Below are positions 7,816 to 16,873 of a stretch of DNA of 64,000 nt, piece by piece; the first letter of the stretch is position 1, and each line of letters starts with the position of its first letter. A program made the translations under genes and the position numbers. The stretch covers positions 631,001 to 695,000 of the forward strand of contig NZ_BMKL01000001.1 in the NCBI RefSeq assembly GCF_014644315.1, in the 5' to 3' direction. The notes beneath the pieces are model-generated. The model saw only the letters and a list, made by a program, of their open reading frames with translations, searched no databases and was not told the origin of the DNA. Origin of the DNA: Tsuneonella deserti. Lineage in GTDB: Bacteria > Pseudomonadota > Alphaproteobacteria > Sphingomonadales > Sphingomonadaceae.

Positions 7816-9240
7816 TTAGTCCTGGTATGGACCGGAGCCGGCTGGCGGCGGGGCAGGGCCAAGCCGCACCCCGAGGTTCCGGATGCGGCCGATCGTATCG
7901 AACAGCGGTTGCCAGTCGTCGCGGTCGGCGATCGAGGACCATAGCCGCTCGACTTCCTCGATCACCAGCGAAGGCGGAACGTCGTCAACCGACAGCGCCT
8001 CCGCCGCGGGTTCGTATCCCGACATGGCCTCCGCAAGGTCGCCGTCAGCCGCTTGCCCGAAGCGATGCTGGCGGAAGAACGCGTCGGGCGACATACCGGT
8101 TTCGCGCATTGCCGCTTCCGAGGCCGCGACCAAGGCGCCATCGCGCTCTTCCCCGCGGCTTTCGAGCCCAAGCCGCCACAGCCACCGGCGCCTGACGCTG
8201 GCCATGTACAGCGGTCCGAACCGCTCCAGCGCGAAACGCAGCGGTTCAGCCTCGGCAACCATGCGCAGGGCAATCGCCAGTTGGCCGCAGTTCCAGTAAA
8301 GCGCCTCCGGCTGCCGGCCGAAAGCGTATAGACCGCTCTGGTCAAAGTAAGCGGCCGTGAAGCCGGGATCCCACCGCGGCAGCCAGCGCCAGGGGCCGTA
8401 GTCGAAACTTTCGCCCGAGATGTTCATGTTGTCGGTGTTGAGCACCCCGTGCACGAACCCTGCGACCATCCAGCTTGCGGCAAGATCGGCCAGGCGCTCG
8501 ATTACCTGGTGCAGCAGGATCACCGCCGGCTCGTCGCGGCCGGGCGCATCGGCGGGAGGAAGCGGACCGGGGAAAATCCGCAGGCTGTATTCCACCAGCT
8601 CTGCCATGTGCTCCCTCTGCTCGAGGACGGCGAGGCGCTGGAAGGTGCCGATCCGCACGTGACCCCGGCTCAGGCGCACCAGCACGGCGGAGCGGGTCGG
8701 AGAGGGCTCGTCGCCGCGCCACAGCTGTTCGCCGGTTTCGACGATCGAAAATGTCTTGCTCGTATCGACCCCGAGCGCCTCGAGCATCTCGGTGGCCAGC
8801 AACTCGCGCACGGCGCCCTTCAGGGTCAGCCGCCCATCGGCGGTTCGGCTATACGGCGTCTGGCCCGAACCTTTGGTGCCCAGTTCCAGCAGGCGTCCGT
8901 CGGCATCGCGCAACTGCGCGAAAGTGAACCCGCGTCCGTCACCGATATCGGGATTGTACACCCGGAACTGGTGGCCGTGATAACGCAACGCCAGCGGGTG
9001 CGGCAGGGTGTGGGGCAACGGATCAAACCGCCCGAAATGCCGCACCCATGCTTCATCGGACAATCCTGCAAGCCCGACGGCTGCGGCCCAGCGGTCGTTG
9101 CGCCAGCGAAGCTCGGTCCTGGGGAAATCCGCGGGCACGACCGGATCGGCAATCCAGCCGGCCAGGTCGAGCAACGGCGCCTCTGGGCGATATTCGCCTT
9201 GCCGGGTACCGTCCGGAGCAGGTTGCGGATCGCTTCGCAT
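7816..9240 (-). CDS. selO: SelO/YdiU pseudokinase-fold protein adenylyltransferase
   Basis: The protein has 474 residues with the SelO (UPF0061) signature: YHGHQFRVYNPDIGDGRG, ELGTKGSGQTPYSR, RELLATEMLEALG and NTDNMNISGESFDYGPW. Members transfer AMP to protein hydroxyl groups using a kinase fold with flipped ATP, in response to oxidative stress in E. coli. The bacterial protein lacks selenocysteine and no TGA readthrough is needed here. ATG 9240 is preferred over the upstream in-frame 9378, which would overlap the divergent hydrolase gene starting at 9305. Confidence 0.92.
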   Translation of the reverse strand: MRSDPQPAPDGTRQGEYRPEAPLLDLAGWIADPVVPADFPRTELRWRNDRWAAAVGLAGLSDEAWVRHFGRFDPLPHTLPHPLALRYHGHQFRVYNPDIGDGRGFTFAQLRDADGRLLELGTKGSGQTPYSRTADGRLTLKGAVRELLATEMLEALGVDTSKTFSIVETGEQLWRGDEPSPTRSAVLVRLSRGHVRIGTFQRLAVLEQREHMAELVEYSLRIFPGPLPPADAPGRDEPAVILLHQVIERLADLAASWMVAGFVHGVLNTDNMNISGESFDYGPWRWLPRWDPGFTAAYFDQSGLYAFGRQPEALYWNCGQLAIALRMVAEAEPLRFALERFGPLYMASVRRRWLWRLGLESRGEERDGALVAASEAAMRETGMSPDAFFRQHRFGQAADGDLAEAMSGYEPAAEALSVDDVPPSLVIEEVERLWSSIADRDDWQPLFDTIGRIRNLGVRLGPAPPPAGSGPYQD

Positions 9241-9304
9241 CGGGCAATAGTGGGAGTGTGGAAGCGGCCATGCAAGCGCCGGGTCCGATTGCTCGAGCCC
9301 AGGA

Positions 9305-10231
9305 ATGACAGGCGTGCCGATAGACAGTTCCGATCCTGCCAAATCCGAGACGGGCTTTGCCGAGCCTGGTGGGGACAAGGGATGGTCCGACCGTTACTGG
9401 CAGTCGGCCGACGGCCTGAGGTTGCATTTCCGCGACTATCCGGGGCGCGCGGACCGGCCCCCGGTGATCGCGCTACACGGATTGACCCGTAACTCCCGCG
9501 ATGCTGCCCAGCTCGCTGAGCGGCTTGCAGGGGGATGGCGGGTACTGGCTCCCGAAATGCGCGGACGCGGGATGTCCGACTATGCGCAGGACAGCGCCAG
9601 CTACAATCCGCTGCAGTACGTCGCCGATCTCAAGGAGTTGCTGGGGCAGGAGGGAATTTCCCGGTTCGTCGCCGTTGGCACATCGCTGGGCGGGCTGATG
9701 ACGATGTTGCTCGCGCTCGAAGATCCATCGCGTATCGCGGCGGCCGTCCTGGTGGACGTGGGACCGGTGCTGGACGAGGCGGGAATAGCCCAGATTCGCG
9801 AATACGTCGGCCAGGGCGGCAGCTTCCCGACCTGGGTCCATGCCGCACGGGCCCTTCAGGAACTGCACGCGGCAGCCCACCCGGGGTTCGAGCTAGAGGA
9901 CTGGCTGGCCATGGCGAAGCGGCTGATGGTGCTGGGCGCCAACGGCCGCGTCGCCTACGATTACGACATGAGCATCGCCGAGCCTTTCAGCTCGGCCGCG
10001 GCCCCTCCATCGGTGGACCTGTGGCCGGCATTCGAGGCGTTGGCCGGCCGACCAGTGCTGCTGCTGCGGGGCGAAACCTCCTCCATCCTGTCGCGCGAGA
10101 CTGCCGACGAAATGAAGCGGCGGATGCCTGGCCTGGAGGTCGTGACCGTTCCCGGCACCGGTCACGCGCCCACGCTCGCCGAACCTGAATCCCTTGCTGC
10201 CATCGACAGCTTGCTCACGCAGGTGGCATGA
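9305..10231 (+). CDS. alpha/beta hydrolase
   Basis: The protein has 308 residues. The fold motifs are oxyanion HGLTRNS, the nucleophile elbow GTSLGG (Ser about residue 124), and the late catalytic His in GTGHAP. It resembles esterase/lactonase-type hydrolases; the substrate is unknown. No signal peptide is seen, so it is probably cytoplasmic. Its stop overlaps the glycosyltransferase start in an ATGA, which implies translational coupling. It is divergent from selO with a gap of 64 bp. Confidence 0.85.
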   Translation: MTGVPIDSSDPAKSETGFAEPGGDKGWSDRYWQSADGLRLHFRDYPGRADRPPVIALHGLTRNSRDAAQLAERLAGGWRVLAPEMRGRGMSDYAQDSASYNPLQYVADLKELLGQEGISRFVAVGTSLGGLMTMLLALEDPSRIAAAVLVDVGPVLDEAGIAQIREYVGQGGSFPTWVHAARALQELHAAAHPGFELEDWLAMAKRLMVLGANGRVAYDYDMSIAEPFSSAAAPPSVDLWPAFEALAGRPVLLLRGETSSILSRETADEMKRRMPGLEVVTVPGTGHAPTLAEPESLAAIDSLLTQVA

Positions 10232-11379
10232 GCGCCGGGAAGAGCGCGGGGGCGCGCATCCTGCATCTTCATTCCACCTTCGCCGCCGGCGGCAAGGAGC
10301 GCCGCGCGGTCCGGCTGATGAACGCTTTCGGTCCCGCCATTTCCCATTCAATCGTTTCGGGCATCCCGGGCGAGACCGGGGCCGCGAGCGAGTTGTCCGC
10401 TGCGCTGAAGGTCGATTGGCCCGCCGGGTTTCCACCGCTGACGGGGCTGCCGACACCGCGCCGCCTCCAACGCCTCGCGCAGGCGATGCGGGGGTACGAT
10501 CTAGTGCTGACCTACAATTGGGGCGCGATGGATGCGGTACTGTCTCACACGCTCTTCGCAGACGTGTTTTCCCTGCCGCCGCTGGTCCATCACGAAGACG
10601 GCTTCAACGCCGACGAGCAAGCCGGGTTGAAGGCGCGGCGCAACTGGTACCGGCGTATCGCGCTCGGCCGGGCGCGGGCATTGGTCGTGCCTTCGAAAAC
10701 GCTCGAGCAGATCGCGCTCTCCGTATGGGCGCAACCCGCCGGCCGCGTGAAATACGTCCCCAACGGGATCGATACCGCTGCCTTCGCCAAGGCGCCCCGC
10801 GCGGACGCCTTGCCCGGCATCATCAAGCACCCCGGTGAATTGTGGGTGGGCACGCTGGCGGGCATGCGGCCGGTCAAGAACCTCACCGCCCTGGTGCGGG
10901 CATTCGCGCCGCTGCCGCCGCAATGGCAACTCGTCGTAGTGGGCGAAGGACCTGAAAAGGACGCGATACGCGCCGAGGCGGAGCGGCTTGGGATCGAGGA
11001 CCGGGTGCACCTACCGGGGTTCGCCCGCGATCCGGCGCGTTACATCGGACTGTTCGATATTTTCGCGCTGTCGTCGCGCAGCGAACAGTTCCCGATTTCG
11101 TTGGTGGAGGCGATGGCCGCCGGCAAGGCCATCGCCGCGCCGGCCGTGGGGGACATTCCCGTCATGGTTGCCGAGGAAAACCGCGCTCTTATATCCAAGG
11201 CGGGCGACGAGAAGGCGCTTTCGGGGGCGTTGTCCACACTCGCCGCCGACCGCGATCTTCGCGCCCGCCTGGGGAGAGCGAACCGCGCGCGTGCGCGTGC
11301 CTGCTACGATGAAAAGCCGATGATCGAAGCCTACCGCAGGCTCTACGCCAGCGCGATGGGCCGCGAGACCCTGACATGA
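10228..11379 (+). CDS. glycosyltransferase family 4
   Basis: The protein has 383 residues with two Rossmann-like domains (GT-B). The donor-site E-x7-E motif is in SEQFPISLVEAMAAG (about 288-302), and the N-terminal KERRAVRL and PNGIDTAAF segments are typical of GT4 enzymes. A sugar-nucleotide-dependent transfer to a polysaccharide or lipid acceptor is expected, but the specific substrate cannot be told. It is translationally coupled to the hydrolase gene just upstream. No other polysaccharide genes are adjacent. Confidence 0.85.
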   Translation: MSAGKSAGARILHLHSTFAAGGKERRAVRLMNAFGPAISHSIVSGIPGETGAASELSAALKVDWPAGFPPLTGLPTPRRLQRLAQAMRGYDLVLTYNWGAMDAVLSHTLFADVFSLPPLVHHEDGFNADEQAGLKARRNWYRRIALGRARALVVPSKTLEQIALSVWAQPAGRVKYVPNGIDTAAFAKAPRADALPGIIKHPGELWVGTLAGMRPVKNLTALVRAFAPLPPQWQLVVVGEGPEKDAIRAEAERLGIEDRVHLPGFARDPARYIGLFDIFALSSRSEQFPISLVEAMAAGKAIAAPAVGDIPVMVAEENRALISKAGDEKALSGALSTLAADRDLRARLGRANRARARACYDEKPMIEAYRRLYASAMGRETLT

Positions 11380-11518
11380 CGGGGTTCGCGCTTCACATCG
11401 TGTTCACCGACCGGACATCACTCCGGTTTCCAAGTTGAATTGACGGGCCCATCGGGTAAAGACGCGCCGACCGCATGGCGGCGCTAAACCTGGCTCCAGA
11501 AACGAGAAGCATCACCGC

Positions 11519-12280
11519 TTGGCTCTCCCACCCGCACGCTCGCCCGAATCCGAAGACAAGCGCGCCCGCGCCCAGGCCGCGCAGGAGGATGTCCTGCTGC
11601 GCGAGGTGGACGATGCCGTGCGCCAGGACCAGTATGCCCAGGCCGCGCGCCGTTATGGTCGCCCGCTCATCATCATTCTGGTCGTCGGCCTCGCGCTATT
11701 TGCCGCGTACCTGTTCTGGAACAACCGGCAGGAAGCCGCGAAGGAGCGCGATTCCGAGGCACTCGTCTCTGCGATGGACCAGGTGGAACGCGGCAACCTT
11801 GCCAGCGGATCGTCCGCGCTTGATCCCCTGATCGCCGATGGCACCGACGGGGCTCAGGTGGCTGCGCAGATGCTCAAGGCCGGCATAGCGATGGAACAGT
11901 CGCGTCCCGACGAGGCGGCAAAGCTCTACGATGCCGTCGCCACCAATGGCGACGCCCCGCAGGCGCTTCGCGACCTGGCGACGATTCGCGCCGTCACCAG
12001 CCGCTATGACAAGCTGGCGCCGGGCGACGTGATCTCCCGCCTGAAGCCGCTGGCCGTGCCCGGCTCCGCCTGGTTCGCCCCGGCCGGCGAGATCGTCGCG
12101 ATGGCCTACCTCGACCAGGGCAAGAATGCGGAGGCGGGCGCGTTGTTTGCCGCCATCGCGAAAGACAAGAACACCCCCGGTTCGCTGAAGTCGCGCAGCC
12201 GCCAGATGGCAGGGCTGCTCGGCGTGGACGCCATCGACGATGTCGACACGGTGCTCAAAGAGAACGCCGGAGCCGAATGA
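11519..12280 (+). CDS. YfgM-like TPR membrane protein
   Basis: The protein has 253 residues. A cytoplasmic N-terminal part (LLREVDDAVRQDQ) is followed by one transmembrane helix (about residues 48-66) and a periplasmic region of TPR-like helices. The arrangement matches the YfgM/TPR_21 family, which associates with the Sec translocon and periplasmic chaperones. TTG at 11519 is the likely start, since orthologues commonly begin MALPP. It overlaps bamB by 4 bp, the same neighbour pair found in many proteobacteria. Confidence 0.85.
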   Translation: MALPPARSPESEDKRARAQAAQEDVLLREVDDAVRQDQYAQAARRYGRPLIIILVVGLALFAAYLFWNNRQEAAKERDSEALVSAMDQVERGNLASGSSALDPLIADGTDGAQVAAQMLKAGIAMEQSRPDEAAKLYDAVATNGDAPQALRDLATIRAVTSRYDKLAPGDVISRLKPLAVPGSAWFAPAGEIVAMAYLDQGKNAEAGALFAAIAKDKNTPGSLKSRSRQMAGLLGVDAIDDVDTVLKENAGAE

Positions 12281-13650
12281 CAATGACCAGGAAGCAACAG
12301 CCGATGACGACCGCCAAGGCTCTTTCCACCACCGGCCGCGTCGCCCTGGCGCTGGCCCTTTCCGTCGGGCTAACGGCCTGCGCGGGGCTGTTCGGCGGCG
12401 GCGACAAGAAGGTCACGCCGACCGTGGGCAACCGCATCCCGATCCTTTCGCGGATTGAGAGCGCCAAAGTCGATCCCTCTCTTGCCGGGGTTTCCGTGAT
12501 CCTGCCGCCCGCGACCGTTAACGCGGAGTGGGCCCAGGCTGGCGGCACCGCGGGCAAGTCGTACGGCCACCTCGCGCTGAGCGATAACCTGAGTCAGGCC
12601 TGGACCGCGAAGATCGCTGGATCGAGCCAGCGGCGCCGGTTGGCGGCGGCGCCGGTCATTGGCGGCGGTATGCTTTTCGTCGAAGACAGCGAAGGCGTCG
12701 TCAACGCCTTCGACGCGGAGACCGGTGCGCGCCGCTGGACCCACGCAACCGAAGTCGCCGGTAATCTCAGCGCCGCCAACTTCGGCGGCGGTGTTAGTTA
12801 CGATCAGAACCGCGTTTACGTCACCAACGGCGTGGGCGAGGTGCTCGCCCTCGATGCTTCCAATGGCAGCGAGATCTGGAAGGTCAAGCCGGGCGGGCCG
12901 CTTCGCGGTTCGCCGACGATCGCGTTCGGCTCGGTCTATGTCATGACACAGGACAACCAGATTTTCGCCCTCTCCGCGGCCGACGGCAAGCAGCAGTGGA
13001 ACGAGTCCGGCTCGGTATCCCAGACGGGCGTGTTCGGGGTCGCCGCTCCGGCCGCGGCGCAGGGGACGGTCATCGCCGGTTACTCGAGCGGCGAACTCGT
13101 CGCCTACCGCTACGAGAATGGCCGTTCGCTGTGGTCCGATGCGCTTGCCCGCACCTCGATGTCGACCGAAGTCGGCGCGCTGACCGACATCGATGCCGAC
13201 CCGATCATCGATTCCGGGCGGGTTTACGCGCTCGGGCAGGGCGGACGCATGGCCGCCTACGAGCTCGTTACCGGCCAGCGCATCTGGGAACTGAACCTGG
13301 CCGGCATCTCCACCCCGGCGGTCGCGGGCGAGTGGATCTTCACCCTGACCGACGACGCGCGCCTGCTGGCGATCGCGCGCGGAAACGGCAAGATCCGCTG
13401 GATCACCGACCTCGGTCAGTGGCGCAACGTCGAGAAGAAGAAGGACCCGATCTTCTGGACCGGCCCGGTGCTCGCCGGCGGACAACTGTGGGTCGGCAAC
13501 TCGCTGGGCCAGGTCTATCGTGTCAGCCCGGGCGAAGGGGCGGCGACGCTGTTCCAGGATGTGAAGGCGCCGATCAGCCTGGCGCCGGTGGTGGCCAACA
13601 ACACGCTCTACCTTCTCGACGACGATGGAGTCATCCACGCCTATCGCTGA
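12277..13650 (+). CDS. bamB: outer-membrane assembly lipoprotein BamB
   Basis: The protein has 457 residues. A lipoprotein signal with lipobox LTAC is followed by an eight-bladed PQQ-like beta-propeller; blade motifs such as NAFDAETGARRW, LALDASNGSEIW and AYELVTGQRIW are visible. BamB is a scaffold of the BAM complex that inserts beta-barrel proteins into the outer membrane. The first ATG at 12277 overlaps the preceding stop; an ATG at 12304 is an alternative that would shorten the N-terminal region before the signal. The YfgM-BamB pairing supports the call. Confidence 0.93.
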   Translation: MTMTRKQQPMTTAKALSTTGRVALALALSVGLTACAGLFGGGDKKVTPTVGNRIPILSRIESAKVDPSLAGVSVILPPATVNAEWAQAGGTAGKSYGHLALSDNLSQAWTAKIAGSSQRRRLAAAPVIGGGMLFVEDSEGVVNAFDAETGARRWTHATEVAGNLSAANFGGGVSYDQNRVYVTNGVGEVLALDASNGSEIWKVKPGGPLRGSPTIAFGSVYVMTQDNQIFALSAADGKQQWNESGSVSQTGVFGVAAPAAAQGTVIAGYSSGELVAYRYENGRSLWSDALARTSMSTEVGALTDIDADPIIDSGRVYALGQGGRMAAYELVTGQRIWELNLAGISTPAVAGEWIFTLTDDARLLAIARGNGKIRWITDLGQWRNVEKKKDPIFWTGPVLAGGQLWVGNSLGQVYRVSPGEGAATLFQDVKAPISLAPVVANNTLYLLDDDGVIHAYR

Positions 13651-13711
13651 GGGCAAGGACGGGGCGCCTTTGCCGCCCTGTTAACCGTTGGCGGGGTAAG
13701 GATCGGGGGTG

Positions 13712-15085
13712 ATGAGCCCGTCCGATAACCGCCGCGCCGCAGCACGCCCGCAGAGCGACGTTTCGCCGTGGGTCGGGCTGGCCGGGCTGTGCGGCCTGTT
13801 CGCGTGGTTCCTCGTCTGCCGACATTGGCCGCAAGTGGCCGACGGGCTGGGCATTCCCGGGCCCCGCGCGCGTCTGGCGGGTCCTTATGCCGCGCTGACA
13901 GCGATGATCTGGTCGGTCCTCCCGATGATTGCGGTTTCCATCCTCGTCGACCGGGTGCACCTGCGCCCCTCGACCGGCATCGACTGGAACAGTCCTCGCC
14001 CCTTGGGCGAAACCTTGCGCATATCGCTGCTCAAGATCGGCGCGCTGTGGGTCACGTGGATCATCATCGCCGGTATCTACTGCCTCGGCCGGTGGTATTG
14101 GGCGGAACCCTACCTCTTTGCGATGGGGGTGTTGAAGGCGGCCGCCTTCCCGATGTTCGTGCTCGCGGTGCCATACGTCCTTTGGCTCGACCGTTACATG
14201 ATCGAGCCGCGCGACCATGCGTGGCATTTCGGCGCCATGATGACCGGGCGCCGGGATTTCGACCCGGACGAGGTGAAGCGCCACTGGCGCGCGTGGATCA
14301 TCAAGGGTTTCTTCGGCGCATTCATGATCTCCATCCTGCCGGGCGGTTGGCAGGCCGCGGTCGAGGCCGATTACGCCGCGATGCTGGGCGATCCGGGGGC
14401 GCTCGGCATGGCTCTGATTACCTTGCTGTTTCTGATCGACGTGCAGATCGGCACCGTCGGCTATCTCGTCACCTTCCGTCCTCTCGATGCGCATATCCGC
14501 AGCGGCAATCCGCTGCTCGCCGGCTGGGTGGCTGCGCTGATGTGCTATCCGCCCTTCGTGTTCACCTTCATGGGCAACGGGATGCTCGGCTACGAAGGGG
14601 GGACACCGGGGAGGGGTGACGCCAACTGGACGGTCTGGCTCGCCAGCCATCCAACCTTGATGTGGCTGTGGGCGGCACTCCTGGTGGCGCTCACGGCGAT
14701 CTACGCCTGGGCGACGTTCGCTTTTGGCCTGCGGTTCTCGAATCTGACCTATCGCGGTGTCCTGACGGGCGGACCGTACCGCTTCAGCCGTCATCCGGCC
14801 TACCTTTCGAAGAACAGCTTCTGGTGGCTGTCGACGCTGCCGTTCCTGGTGGTGAACGGATCGCTGGTGGATATGGTGCGTAACACCGTCTGCCTGGGCG
14901 CGGTCGGCGCAATTTACTACTGGCGCGCGCGGACGGAAGAGGCACACCTGTGGGCCGAGGATGCGAAGTACCGCGCCTACCACGCCTGGATGAACGAGCA
15001 CGGGCTGGTCACCGCGCCGCTTGTGCGGCTCAAGCGCGCGCTGCGCAGCCGCGCCGGCGCAGCAATGCCGGCGCCCGCGGAATAA
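13712..15085 (+). CDS. multi-spanning membrane protein with isoprenylcysteine-methyltransferase-like C-terminus
   Basis: The protein has 457 residues and about nine to ten hydrophobic segments. The C-terminal region carries GPYRFSRHPAYLSKN followed by an E-E-x-x-L motif (TEEAHLWAED), which is characteristic of the ICMT/PEMT-type membrane methyltransferase fold that binds S-adenosylmethionine. The N-terminal half is an extra membrane domain without an assigned function. The real substrate is unknown; ICMT itself is eukaryotic. GTG at 13709 directly precedes the ATG and either could be used. It lies 61 bp after bamB and may be independently transcribed. Confidence 0.75.
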   Translation: MSPSDNRRAAARPQSDVSPWVGLAGLCGLFAWFLVCRHWPQVADGLGIPGPRARLAGPYAALTAMIWSVLPMIAVSILVDRVHLRPSTGIDWNSPRPLGETLRISLLKIGALWVTWIIIAGIYCLGRWYWAEPYLFAMGVLKAAAFPMFVLAVPYVLWLDRYMIEPRDHAWHFGAMMTGRRDFDPDEVKRHWRAWIIKGFFGAFMISILPGGWQAAVEADYAAMLGDPGALGMALITLLFLIDVQIGTVGYLVTFRPLDAHIRSGNPLLAGWVAALMCYPPFVFTFMGNGMLGYEGGTPGRGDANWTVWLASHPTLMWLWAALLVALTAIYAWATFAFGLRFSNLTYRGVLTGGPYRFSRHPAYLSKNSFWWLSTLPFLVVNGSLVDMVRNTVCLGAVGAIYYWRARTEEAHLWAEDAKYRAYHAWMNEHGLVTAPLVRLKRALRSRAGAAMPAPAE

Positions 15086-15090
15086 AACGC

Positions 15091-15390
15091 CTAGAGTGCC
15101 ACCCCTTCGTCGGTATCGTAGAGCCGCAGGTTCCGCTCGCTGACGCCGACCGAGCCGATCGCGGCCTGCCATTCGCGCATATGGTCCGATTTCGCGTGAG
15201 CCGTCAGCGCATCACGGTCGCGCCACGCCTCGGACACGTGCATCAGGCCCGGATCAACGAGATCGCGCGCGAATGCGTAGCGGATGCAGCCGTCTTCCTT
15301 GCGGGTCTCGGCAATCATGCGCTCCATCGCCGGGCGGGCGCTGTCGAACGCCTCTTCGGGAACCCTCACCGTGCCGACCACAAGTATCAT
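15091..15390 (-). CDS. antibiotic biosynthesis monooxygenase (ABM) family protein
   Basis: The protein has 99 residues, the length of YgiN-type ABM-fold proteins. It has the pattern MILVVGTVRV, RPAMERMIAETRKEDGCIRYAFARD and HVSEAWRDRDALTAH. These form dimeric ferredoxin-like barrels; some are quinol monooxygenases, others have no known reaction. It lies 12 bp downstream of gshA on the same strand, so the two are probably co-transcribed. A redox or quinone link with glutathione synthesis is possible but inferred only from position. Confidence 0.8.
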   Translation of the reverse strand: MILVVGTVRVPEEAFDSARPAMERMIAETRKEDGCIRYAFARDLVDPGLMHVSEAWRDRDALTAHAKSDHMREWQAAIGSVGVSERNLRLYDTDEGVAL

Positions 15391-15402
15391 CCGCCGTCTC
15401 CC

Positions 15403-16773
15403 TCAGAAGCTTTGTTCGTAGACCCGGCTGATATCGCCGTTCCACTCGCCGTGATAAAGATCGAGCAAGCGCTGGGCCGGGACTTTGCCGCTTGCGACGA
15501 TCTCGTCGAGGGTTTCGAGGAAACCGCTCTCGTTGTCGCCGCCGCTGTTGAGCATCGCGCGCGAAACGAGGCCCTGGCGCGCGATCCGCAGTGCTTCGGG
15601 CGCGATATCGCGCAAAGTCCGGCCACCCGCGACCGGCGCGTCGAGGCCGAGCTTCGGCACCGCGTTGCGCAGGACCTCGCGCTCCTCCATCGTCCAGCTC
15701 TTGACGAGATCCCATGCGGCATCGAGTGCCCCCTGATCGTATAGGAGGCCCACCCACAGTGCCGGCAGCGCGCAGATGCGGTTCCACGGACCGCCGTCCG
15801 CGCCACGCATCTCGAGGAAGGACTTGAGGCGCACCTCGGGGAACGCGGTGGAGAGGTGATCCCACCAATCGGACTGGCGCGGTTTCTCACCGGGCAGGAC
15901 CGCCAGCCTGCCGTCGAGGAAATCGCGGAAGCTCAGCCCTGCCGCGTCGATGTACTTCCCGTCTCGGAAGACGAAGTACATCGGCACGTCGAGCATGTAA
16001 TCGACGTAGGCCTCGTACCCGAAGCCCTGCTCGAACACGAAGGGCAGCATGCCGGTGCGGTGGGGGTCGGTGTCGGACCAGATGTGGCTGCGGTAGCTAA
16101 GGTATCCGTTAGGCTTGCCTTGGGTGAAGGGCGAGTTCGCGAACAGTGCGGTGGCAAGGGGCTGTAGCGCGAGGCTGACGCGGAACTTCTGCGCCATGTC
16201 GGCCTCGCTCGAATAGTCGAGGTTGGTCTGGATGGTGCAAGTGCGCAGCATCATGTCGAGGCCAAGGCTGCCGACGCGCGGCATGTGCCGCATCATGATC
16301 TCGTAGCGCCCCTTTGGCATCACGGGCAGCTCTTGGCGGGTCTTGTCCGGCCACATGCCGAGGCCGAGGAAACCGATGTCGAGCCGCTCGCCGATCGACT
16401 TGACTTGGTCGAGATGGCGGCCGGTTTCGGCGCAAGTTTCATGCAGCGAACGCAGCGGTGCGCCCGACAGTTCGAGCTGCCCCGCAGGCTCCAGGCTGAT
16501 CGCGCCATCCGGCCCGGTGAGGGCAATGATGTTGCCGTTCTCCTCGACCGGCTTCCAGCCGAAAGCCTGCATTTCCAACAGGATCTGGCGAATACCTGCG
16601 GGCTCGTCGTAGGACGGCGCGGCGTGATCGCGGCGGCGGAAGACGAGCTTTTCATGCTCGGTGCCGATGCGCCAGGCGTCCTTCGGCTTCTCCCCGCGGG
16701 CCATGGGTGCGATGAGCTGCTCGCGGCGCTCGATGATGGGATCGTCGGCGTCCGAAGCCTGGCGGGTGCTCAT
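15403..16773 (-). CDS. gshA: glutamate-cysteine ligase
   Basis: The protein has 456 residues and belongs to the plant/alphaproteobacterial class of glutamate-cysteine ligase. Visible marks are IGTEHEKLVF, EENGNIIALTG, SLEPAGQLELSG and MMLRTCTIQTNLDYSSE. The enzyme makes gamma-glutamylcysteine, the first step of glutathione synthesis, in the cytoplasm. gshB is not in the window. The gene heads a likely two-gene unit with the ABM protein and is divergent from ubiA. Confidence 0.92.
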   Translation of the reverse strand: MSTRQASDADDPIIERREQLIAPMARGEKPKDAWRIGTEHEKLVFRRRDHAAPSYDEPAGIRQILLEMQAFGWKPVEENGNIIALTGPDGAISLEPAGQLELSGAPLRSLHETCAETGRHLDQVKSIGERLDIGFLGLGMWPDKTRQELPVMPKGRYEIMMRHMPRVGSLGLDMMLRTCTIQTNLDYSSEADMAQKFRVSLALQPLATALFANSPFTQGKPNGYLSYRSHIWSDTDPHRTGMLPFVFEQGFGYEAYVDYMLDVPMYFVFRDGKYIDAAGLSFRDFLDGRLAVLPGEKPRQSDWWDHLSTAFPEVRLKSFLEMRGADGGPWNRICALPALWVGLLYDQGALDAAWDLVKSWTMEEREVLRNAVPKLGLDAPVAGGRTLRDIAPEALRIARQGLVSRAMLNSGGDNESGFLETLDEIVASGKVPAQRLLDLYHGEWNGDISRVYEQSF

Positions 16774-16873
16774 GCGGGTTGCATTAGAAAACGCGAAAGG
16801 CCTGCGCCAGCGAATTTAATAGTCGGCGGCTGCGTCTCTTTGCAGTTCGGCGCGCGCATACTAGTGCGCAGGG

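Noticed and set aside
13631..15172. 513-codon minus-strand frame opposite the methyltransferase gene
   Set aside because: It has no start context or domain; the plus-strand protein has membrane segments and the RHPAY motif.
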